From an uncultured Kineosporia sp. (GTDB lineage Bacteria; Actinomycetota; Actinomycetes; Actinomycetales; Kineosporiaceae): 12,633 nt of DNA. This document shows, in pieces, positions 7,744 to 12,633 of the stretch. The first letter of the stretch is position 1. Each line of letters starts with the position of its first letter. Made by a program: the position numbers and the translations under genes. The stretch covers positions 1 through 12,633 of the forward strand of contig CALMAR010000470.1 in the NCBI GenBank assembly GCA_937859855.1, in the 5' to 3' direction. The notes under the pieces were generated by a model. That model searched no databases, was not told where the DNA came from, and was given only the letters and a program-made list of their open reading frames with translations.

Positions 7744-10344
7744 ATGCGGCAGGGCCAGTTGCGGGTGTATCTGGGCGCCGCGCCCGGGGTCGGGAAGACC
7801 TACAAGATGCTGGAAGAAGGTCACCGCCGGCTGGAGCGCGGAACCGACGTGGTCGTGGGGTATGTCGAGACCCATGGCCGCAAGCACACCGAGGCGATAC
7901 GTGAAGGCTTGGAGGTGGTCGACCGCGCCGAGGTGAACTATCGAGGTGCGCTCTTCCCGGAGATGGACGTCGACGCCATCCTTGCGCGGGCACCCGAGGT
8001 CGTGCTGGTCGACGAGCTGGCGCATACCAACATCCCGGGCAGCCGGAACGCCAAACGTTGGCAGGACATCCAGGACCTGCTCGACGCCGGCACGACAGTC
8101 ATCACCACGGTGAACATCCAGCACCTGGAGTCCATCAACGACATCGTCCGGCAGATCACCGGTGTTCCCCAGCGCGAGACTGTTCCGGACGAGTTCGTTC
8201 GCAGGGCCGAGCAGATCGAACTGATCGACATGACGCCGGAGGCGCTGCGCAGGCGGATGGCGCACGGCAACATCTACCGTCCCGAGAAGGTGGACGCCGC
8301 CCTCGGCAACTACTTCCGGGTCGGAAACCTCACCGCGCTCAGAGAGCTGGCCCTCCTATGGCTGGCCGACAAGGTGGACGACGAGCTTGATCGCTACCGA
8401 TCGCAGCACAACATCTCCGCCACCTGGGGCACCCGCGAACGGATCGTCGTGGCGATCACCGGCGGCCCGGAGGGCGTCACGCTGATCCGCCGGGCAGCCC
8501 GGATCGGCAGCCGAGCGCGCGGCGCTGACCTGCTGGCTGTGCACGTGACCCGAAATGACGGCCTGGTCGCCGGCAACTACGCCAACCTGGCACAACAACG
8601 GACCCTGGTCGAGAATCTCGGCGGCACCTACCACCAAGTGGTGGCCGCCGACATTGCAGAGGGCTTACTGGATTTCGCCCGCGGCGTCAACGCCACCGAG
8701 CTGGTCCTCGGGGTGAGCCGGCGTGGGCGGTTCTCCCAGCTCCTCTCCCGGGGCGTCGGAGTCACCACGACCAACGGATCCGGACCCATCGACGTCCACC
8801 TGGTCACCCACGAACAGGTCAACCGCGGCCGTGGGCCGGTCCTGCCCGACACGGCTCTGAGCCTTCACCGCCGCGCCGCCGGCTTCGCGGCCGCAGTCGG
8901 AGGGCTGCTGATCCTGACTCTCCTGCTGACCCACCTTCGGAGCGAGCGCTCGCTGCCCAGTGACATCATGCTGTACCTGGCGGCCGTGGTCATCGTGGCC
9001 CTGATCGGAGGCCTGTATCCGGCACTCTTCGCGGCGGTGCTGGGATCCCTCCTGCTGAACTTCTACTTCACCCCGCCGCTGCACCGCTTCACGATCGCCG
9101 ACCACGAGAACATCCCGGCCCTGCTCGTCTTCCCGGCTGTCGCCATCGCCGTGAGCGCCACCGTCGATCGGGCAGCGCGTCGCTCACGAGAAGCTGCCGG
9201 CGCGCGCGCCGAAGCGGAGACGCTATCCACGCTGGCCGGCAGCGTGCTGCGCGGGGCGCAACCTCTGCCGGCACTTCTGGACCACCTGCGCGAGACTCTC
9301 GGGTTCACCGGCATCACGCTGCTGGAACGACGTCCGGATGCGCCGACCGGGCCGGACCTGCAGCACGACCCGGACGCATGGACCGCGGTGGCCGGGGTCG
9401 GCGATCAGCTGTGCACCACTCCGGGACAAGGAGACGCCGAGGTCCTCGTCGACGACGAGATCTCTCTCGTGCTGCGGGGGCATCCCCTTGCTGCGGCCGA
9501 CCGACGGCTCGTCCAGGCCTTCGCCGCTCAGGCTGTCGTGGCGCTTCGCCAGGAACGGCTCAGTCAGGAAGTTGCTGCAGCCGCACCTCTGGCCGAGGTG
9601 GACCGCATGCGTACGGCACTTCTGTCCGCGGTCAGTCACGACCTGCGCACGCCACTGGCGTCTGCGAAGGCCGCCGCCGGCGGGTTGCGGATGACAGGGG
9701 TGGACTTCTCGGAGGAAGACCGACGGGAACTGTTGGCCACCGTCGAGGAGTCGCTGGACACGCTGACACGACTCGTCGACAACTTGCTGGACATGAGCCG
9801 CCTGCAGGCAGGAGCACTGGCGATGACACCTCAGGCCATGAGTCTGGCAGAGACCATTGCGATCGCTCTGGACGACCTGGGACCTGAGGGACGCGACGTG
9901 AGGGTGCACCTGGGGAGCGACGTGTCCGAGGTCAACGCCGACCCGGCCCTGGTGGAACGGATCCTGGTCAATGTGGCGCGTAATGCCTTGCGCTTCAGCC
10001 CGCCTGAGAATGCTCCGGTGATCACGGTCAGCGAACACGGCGCCTTCGTGGAGACCAGAGTGATCGACCGCGGTCCCGGAATTCCGGCAGCGGAATGGGA
10101 CAATGTCTTCCTGCCGTTCCAGCGCCTCGGTGACCGGGACAACAGCACGGGTGTAGGGCTCGGTCTGGCCCTGTCCCGCGGGCTGGCCGAGGCGATGGGG
10201 GGCGACCTGACGCCGGAGAACACCCCCGGAGGCGGCTTGACGATGACCCTGCGTCTGCCCCGGGCCCCGTCGGACATGGCTGGAGCCCCGAGCTCTGACC
10301 TGCTCGATGGTGTCGATCACTGGACCGGAGGGCCACGAGGATGA
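7744..10344 (+). CDS. kdpD: KdpD sensor histidine kinase
   Basis: KdpD senses K+ limitation or osmotic stress and phosphorylates KdpE. The 866 residues show the complete layout: an N-terminal KdpD domain with Walker A GAAPGVGKTY (11-20) and Walker B-like VVLVDELAHTN (86-96); a universal-stress-protein domain (about 230-355, ending LVLGVSRRGRF at 320-330); four close transmembrane helices (about 377-474, DUF4118); a GAF-like linker (about 490-605); the HisKA domain with His632 in SAVSHDLRTPL; and the ATPase domain with N box NVARNAL (743-749), G1 DRGPGIP (775-781) and G2 STGVGLGLALS (801-811). The SxS...FTAxY c-di-AMP motif described for S. aureus KdpD is not evident. The ATG at 7744 has a strong AGGAGG (7734-7739). 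It starts 54 bp after kdpC and overlaps kdpE as ATGA. Confidence 0.97.
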   Translation: MRQGQLRVYLGAAPGVGKTYKMLEEGHRRLERGTDVVVGYVETHGRKHTEAIREGLEVVDRAEVNYRGALFPEMDVDAILARAPEVVLVDELAHTNIPGSRNAKRWQDIQDLLDAGTTVITTVNIQHLESINDIVRQITGVPQRETVPDEFVRRAEQIELIDMTPEALRRRMAHGNIYRPEKVDAALGNYFRVGNLTALRELALLWLADKVDDELDRYRSQHNISATWGTRERIVVAITGGPEGVTLIRRAARIGSRARGADLLAVHVTRNDGLVAGNYANLAQQRTLVENLGGTYHQVVAADIAEGLLDFARGVNATELVLGVSRRGRFSQLLSRGVGVTTTNGSGPIDVHLVTHEQVNRGRGPVLPDTALSLHRRAAGFAAAVGGLLILTLLLTHLRSERSLPSDIMLYLAAVVIVALIGGLYPALFAAVLGSLLLNFYFTPPLHRFTIADHENIPALLVFPAVAIAVSATVDRAARRSREAAGARAEAETLSTLAGSVLRGAQPLPALLDHLRETLGFTGITLLERRPDAPTGPDLQHDPDAWTAVAGVGDQLCTTPGQGDAEVLVDDEISLVLRGHPLAAADRRLVQAFAAQAVVALRQERLSQEVAAAAPLAEVDRMRTALLSAVSHDLRTPLASAKAAAGGLRMTGVDFSEEDRRELLATVEESLDTLTRLVDNLLDMSRLQAGALAMTPQAMSLAETIAIALDDLGPEGRDVRVHLGSDVSEVNADPALVERILVNVARNALRFSPPENAPVITVSEHGAFVETRVIDRGPGIPAAEWDNVFLPFQRLGDRDNSTGVGLGLALSRGLAEAMGGDLTPENTPGGGLTMTLRLPRAPSDMAGAPSSDLLDGVDHWTGGPRG

Positions 10345-11024
10345 TTAGGGTGCTGGTGGTCGACGACGAGCCTCAGATCCTGCGAGTTCTGCGAATTCAC
10401 TTGCTCGCGCACCAGTACACCGCCGTGACGGCAGACACGGGCGCGACCGCACTGCGGGCCGCGGAGCATGAGCATCCGGATCTGATCATCCTCGATCTGG
10501 GCCTGCCTGACATGGACGGCGTCGACGTGATCCGAGCACTGAGAACGTGGACGAAGGTTCCGGTCATCGTTCTCTCCGGGCGGATAAACAGCCGCGAGAA
10601 GGTCGACGCCCTGGATGCGGGAGCGGACGACTATGTGACCAAACCGTTCAGCATGGAGGAACTGCTGGCCCGCGTGCGCGTCGTGACTCGCCGCCGGAAC
10701 GACGTCGAGCCCCCGTCACCGGTAGCCATCGGGCGCTACAGCATCGATCTCGTCACCCGCGTCGTGAACTCGAAGGACCCGCAAGCCCCTCCGGTGCACC
10801 TCACCCGCACCGAATGGCAATTGCTCGAAGCCGTGGTCCGGGAACCGGGCAAACTGGTCGGGCAGCGGCAGTTGCTGGAGAAGGTATGGGGTCCGACCTA
10901 TTCCAGCGAAACCCAGTATGTGCGCCAGTACATGGCCCAGTTGCGCAAGAAGCTCGAGACCGACCCGACCCGCCCGCGCCACCTCCTGACCGAACCCGGC
11001 ATGGGCTACCGCTTCCTGCCCTGA
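10341..11024 (+). CDS. kdpE: KdpE response regulator, OmpR family
   Basis: KdpE is the DNA-binding partner of KdpD and activates kdp transcription when phosphorylated. The 227-residue protein has an N-terminal receiver domain with the acidic pocket Asp8-Asp9, the phosphoacceptor Asp52 in LILDLGLPDMDG context, switch Ser79 and Lys101 in the VTKPF motif. From about residue 128 there is a winged-helix trans_reg_C domain (HLTRTEWQLLEAVV, GKLVGQRQLLEKVWG, YVRQYMAQLRKKLE, GMGYRFLP). Start ATG overlaps the kdpD stop, with GGAGGG at 10327-10332 eight bases upstream. As the last gene of the operon it would be part of an autoregulatory loop. The direct repeat near 2666-2682 is its most plausible target in this window. 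Confidence 0.97.
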   Translation: MIRVLVVDDEPQILRVLRIHLLAHQYTAVTADTGATALRAAEHEHPDLIILDLGLPDMDGVDVIRALRTWTKVPVIVLSGRINSREKVDALDAGADDYVTKPFSMEELLARVRVVTRRRNDVEPPSPVAIGRYSIDLVTRVVNSKDPQAPPVHLTRTEWQLLEAVVREPGKLVGQRQLLEKVWGPTYSSETQYVRQYMAQLRKKLETDPTRPRHLLTEPGMGYRFLP

Positions 11025-11101
11025 CCTGCCTCCGGCGCGCCACGACGAGCCGGGGGATTCCCACGTCGATGACCGAGCGAAGCCTGTCCTGGTGCTGATC
11101 A

Positions 11102-11143
11102 CGGCTCCCACCGGGCGGAATCGTCGTTGCCGGGCGCGAGCCG
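11102..11143. terminator. Possible bidirectional terminator between kdpE and the convergent gene
   Basis: CGGCTC (11102-11107) and GAGCCG (11138-11143) form a 6-bp inverted repeat in the 128-bp gap between two convergent genes. The loop is long (30 nt) and there is no T tract, so the placement is suggestive and the structure weak. A second weak pair, CCGGC/GCCGG, lies just after the kdpE stop. Confidence 0.2.
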
Positions 11144-11152
11144 CTGGTGTGC

Positions 11153-11707
11153 TCAGCGCTCGATGACCAGGGCCACCACCGTCAATGCCGCCCACACCAG
11201 GCTGAAGAGCAGCGGAACCGCCCGGAAGAAGAGCAGGCTTCGCCACTGATCGCCGTAGGCGCGCCGCCGGCTGCCCCCGCCGGCTGCCCATCCGAGAAAG
11301 GTGTCGGCCAGCTCCGGGTGCTCATCGAGCAGTTGTTCCTGCCCCCGCGTCCACTCAAGAACGAACCGTGCTGTCGCTGCGACGCCGAGCCCGGCGAACA
11401 CTGCCAGGAGCAGCCCCAGCACAGCCAGCACCGGCGCGACGATCATGGCGAAGGACCTTCCCCAGGGCGCACCGTTGCTCATGGTCACGGCGTAGCCCAC
11501 GGTCAAGAACGCTTCGGAGGCCACCAGAGTGTTCACACGATCATGAAGTAGGCCGATCTCCGCGCGGGTCTCCGCCCGGACGAGCTCCAGCCGCCGCACC
11601 GCGGCGCGCTCGGCTGACGCGTCGTGGGCATGGTCGTCGCCTGGATCGCTGCCCAGGTTCGAGCCGGGGCGGTCACCAGCGTTGTTGACGTCATCAGCCG
11701 GATACAT
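11153..11707 (-). CDS. Small membrane protein of unknown function
   Basis: I chose the ATG at 11705-11707 because the minus strand carries AAGGAGG followed by about 8 bases before it; the frame is open further upstream, but that part is Arg/Ala-rich and looks non-coding. The resulting 184-residue protein has an acidic, Gly/Asp-rich N-terminus (1-30), a helical region RRLELVRAETRAEIGLLHDR (38-57), a semi-hydrophobic stretch (about 60-77), a clear transmembrane helix at about 86-111, a soluble loop with WTRGQEQLLDEHPELADTFL, and a second clear transmembrane helix at about 159-181. The RAEIGLLHDRVNTLVASEAFL block looks conserved in unnamed bacterial membrane proteins, but I cannot give it a function. 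It lies downstream of padR on the same strand, 140 bp away, and converges on kdpE. Confidence 0.75.
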   Translation of the reverse strand: MYPADDVNNAGDRPGSNLGSDPGDDHAHDASAERAAVRRLELVRAETRAEIGLLHDRVNTLVASEAFLTVGYAVTMSNGAPWGRSFAMIVAPVLAVLGLLLAVFAGLGVAATARFVLEWTRGQEQLLDEHPELADTFLGWAAGGGSRRRAYGDQWRSLLFFRAVPLLFSLVWAALTVVALVIER

Positions 11708-11742
11708 GCCTGCGCAACCTCCTTCTGTTCGGCGGGCGCTTG

Positions 11743-11847
11743 TCAGCGCAGTTGTCCGTGCGGCCATCGCCCGGGGTGTTCGACCGGGTCGGCCATGATG
11801 CCGTGCTCGAGCCGGCAGTGCAGGGCCGCGACGACCCGTGCGGAGCA
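11743..11847 (-). other. Coding-like 34-codon stretch in frame after the padR stop
   Basis: Immediately after the padR TGA (11848-11850) the same frame stays open for 34 codons to a TGA at 11743-11745. About 28 of 34 third positions are G or C, and the translation (for example LHCRLEHGIMADPVEHPGRW) looks protein-like and not Arg/Ala-rich. The only conventional start inside is an ATG at codon 18, with no ribosome binding site seen. PadR is already full length without it. It may be the 3' remnant of a lost gene, a former PadR extension cut by a nonsense change, or a chance open frame. Confidence 0.3.
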
Positions 11848-12462
11848 TCACTCAGCCGGTGCCTCCTGCGCGGCCAGCTCCTGCAGAACGGCGTGCGCGT
11901 CCCACGATCCGGGGTCGTCGGCTGCCGTCCACTGGCCGACCTGCCGGCGGGCCCAGCCGGCCCAGCGGCGTACCGCCCGCTCCTGCTCGTACTGCAGTGT
12001 CAGGGTCAGTGCTCGCAGGTGCACGCGACGCGGGAAGGGCATGTCGCTGACGGCAAACTCAGCGAGGGTCGCGATCCGCTGCTCGGCCTCCTGCTCGATC
12101 CGGTCCAACGTCGCGAGAAGCTGCTGCTTGCTGCCGGCGTCGGCGAAGAAGACTTTCACCATGCCTTCGAACTCGCTGGTGCGTGGGGCCGCCGGCTGGT
12201 CGAGCCACTCGCGCAGGGCCTCGCGCCCGGCCTCCGTCACCTGATACACGGTCCGGCCGCGCCGACCGGTGAGTTCATGGGTGGCCGTGGCCAGGCCGTC
12301 CTGCACCAGGTGCTTGGGCTCGTCGTAGAGCTTGCGTTCGGCGCGCGGCCAGAACCAGTTCAGGCTGCGCCGGACCTGCTGGGCGAGCTCGTACGTCGTC
12401 CAGTTCCGGAGGCTCAGAAGACCCAGGATCGCGTAGGAGGTGGTCGTGCGCTCTCGCGGCAT
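11848..12462 (-). CDS. PadR-family transcriptional regulator
   Basis: The 204-residue protein opens with the PadR winged helix-turn-helix (about 5-85): TSYAILGLLSLRNWTTYEL, then a recognition region LNWFWPRAERKLYDEPKHL, and the wing GRRGRTVYQVTEAGREALREWL. The C-terminal part (about 90-185) is the helical dimerisation domain of the Vir_act_alpha_C type, with heptad-like LLATLDRIEQEAEQRIATL and the closing QYEQERAVRRWAGWARR. PadR proteins of this size are usually repressors that respond to small molecules and bind palindromes near their own and neighbouring promoters. ATG at 12460-12462 has only a weak AAGG seven bases upstream. The gene is divergent from a LmbE-type hydrolase, and the shared 79-bp gap holds a predicted promoter with two near-palindromes, so this neighbour is its likely target. 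The ligand is unknown. Confidence 0.93.
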   Translation of the reverse strand: MPRERTTTSYAILGLLSLRNWTTYELAQQVRRSLNWFWPRAERKLYDEPKHLVQDGLATATHELTGRRGRTVYQVTEAGREALREWLDQPAAPRTSEFEGMVKVFFADAGSKQQLLATLDRIEQEAEQRIATLAEFAVSDMPFPRRVHLRALTLTLQYEQERAVRRWAGWARRQVGQWTAADDPGSWDAHAVLQELAAQEAPAE

Positions 12463-12471
12463 CCCGCAACC

Positions 12472-12500
12472 TTGACATAGTGCCCAGGGCAGTGTCTAAT
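12472..12500 (+). promoter_or_regulatory. Promoter of the LmbE-like gene
   Basis: TTGACA (12472-12477) and TCTAAT (12495-12500) are separated by 17 bp: a perfect -35 and a -10 with five of six consensus bases, rare quality for high-GC actinomycete DNA. Expected transcription start is about 12507, giving a short leader before the GTG at 12542. Such an intrinsically strong promoter is what a repressor-controlled gene would have. Confidence 0.75.
12479..12493. promoter_or_regulatory. PadR operator candidate 1 (in promoter spacer)
   Basis: AGTGCCCAGGGCAGT differs by one base from the symmetric ACTGCCC-A-GGGCAGT. It lies entirely within the 17-bp spacer between -35 and -10, so a bound protein would block RNA polymerase. 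Assignment to the adjacent PadR is inference from position. Confidence 0.6.
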
Positions 12501-12510
12501 CCTCCTTGTT

Positions 12511-12525
12511 ACTGCACAGGGCAGT
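12511..12525. promoter_or_regulatory. PadR operator candidate 2 (after the transcription start)
   Basis: ACTGCACAGGGCAGT is the second copy, again one base from the symmetric ACTGCCC-A-GGGCAGT; with its flanks it contains the perfect inverted repeat TACTGC-N5-GCAGTA. Its centre is 32 bp from that of copy 1, close to three helical turns, so two dimers would lie on the same DNA face. It is followed by the AGGAGG of the downstream gene at 12531-12536. Confidence 0.6.
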
Positions 12526-12541
12526 ATCTGAGGAGGACGCC

Positions 12542-12633
12542 GTGACCACCGAGACCGTCGCACCGCCCCGCCTGCTGGTCGTGGTCGCGCACCCGGACGA
12601 CGAGACCTTCGGGTGCGGCTCGCTGCTGCTGCA
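12542..12633 (+). CDS. LmbE/PIG-L family zinc-dependent deacetylase, 5' part
   Basis: The gene runs off the right edge; 30 codons are visible. Start GTG at 12542 follows AGGAGG (12531-12536) by five bases. After a short N-terminus the sequence LLVVVAHPDDETFGCGSLLL contains the family's zinc-site signature AHPDDE, with His17, Asp19 and Asp20. LmbE/PIG-L enzymes remove acetyl or acyl groups from N-acetylglucosamine-type substrates; in actinomycetes they include MshB and Mca of mycothiol metabolism and antibiotic-tailoring enzymes. Which substrate applies cannot be told from this fragment. Divergent from padR, it is predicted to be under PadR control. Confidence 0.9.
   Translation, partial: MTTETVAPPRLLVVVAHPDDETFGCGSLLL

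Noticed and set aside
7686..7904. Plus-strand ATG overlapping the kdpC stop (ATGA) with 72 open codons
   Set aside because: Although the overlap mimics coupling, most of it runs out of frame through the conserved Walker A region of kdpD, and the kdpD ATG has the strong ribosome binding site.
5357..8265. Long minus-strand open frames opposite kdpB, kdpC and the start of kdpD
   Set aside because: They mirror the third-position bias of the Kdp genes and contain only His/Arg/Gly-rich low-information sequence; no ribosome binding site supports them.
11708..11851. Longer N-terminus for the small membrane protein, starting near the padR stop (TGATG)
   Set aside because: The extra 47-48 codons are Arg/Ala/Thr-rich and another frame has better coding bias there; the ATG at 11707 has a good AGGAGG.
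11740..12480. Plus-strand open frame opposite padR
   Set aside because: It is antisense to a clear PadR protein, has no recognisable domain and no ribosome binding site.
1..12633. tRNA/rRNA genes, CRISPR arrays, insertion sequences, attachment sites
   Set aside because: No cloverleaf, repeat-spacer pattern, transposase or terminal repeats were seen on either strand.

Overview
The window is high-GC DNA with strong G/C preference at third codon positions, tight ATGA/TGATG gene overlaps and AGGAGG-type ribosome binding sites. With a two-component kdpFABCDE cluster, a PadR regulator and a LmbE-type hydrolase, this points to a soil-type actinomycete (Actinomycetota). I cannot fix the genus from sequence alone.

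Left part (1-2552): the 3' end of a conserved actinobacterial protein of unknown function, cut by the window edge; a 29-codon minus-strand gene remnant; and a complete sedolisin (S53) acid peptidase of the kumamolisin type with all four active-site residues visible. A 248-bp gap follows, holding possible terminator hairpins and then the control region of the next operon.

Centre (2553-11024): a complete high-affinity K+ uptake operon on the plus strand. It starts with an unannotated 27-codon membrane micro-ORF, followed by kdpF, kdpA, kdpB, kdpC, kdpD and kdpE. All junctions overlap except kdpC-kdpD, which has a 54-bp gap with its own strong ribosome binding site. KdpFABC is the P-type ATPase/channel hybrid. 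KdpD (sensor kinase) and KdpE (OmpR-type regulator) are its usual control pair, so the operon probably contains its own regulators. The control region has a direct repeat AGATCG-N5-AGATCG at the putative -35, and a long hairpin (11 perfect pairs plus a bulged upper stem) whose 3' arm contains the purine-rich ribosome-binding region of the micro-ORF. KdpC carries an insertion of roughly 90-100 residues compared with the classical subunit.

Right part (11025-12633): on the minus strand, a small two-helix membrane protein of unknown function and a PadR-family repressor. Divergent from padR, at the right edge, is the start of a LmbE/PIG-L zinc deacetylase gene. The padR/lmbE gap has a near-consensus promoter (TTGACA-17-TCTAAT). 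Two copies of a 15-bp near-palindrome, centred 32 bp apart, sit on it: one fills the spacer and one lies just past the expected transcription start, a compact predicted repressor switch.

I see no tRNA, rRNA, CRISPR array, insertion sequence or attachment site. The most rewarding points to follow are the kdp leader hairpin with its micro-ORF, the PadR operator pair, and the KdpC insertion.
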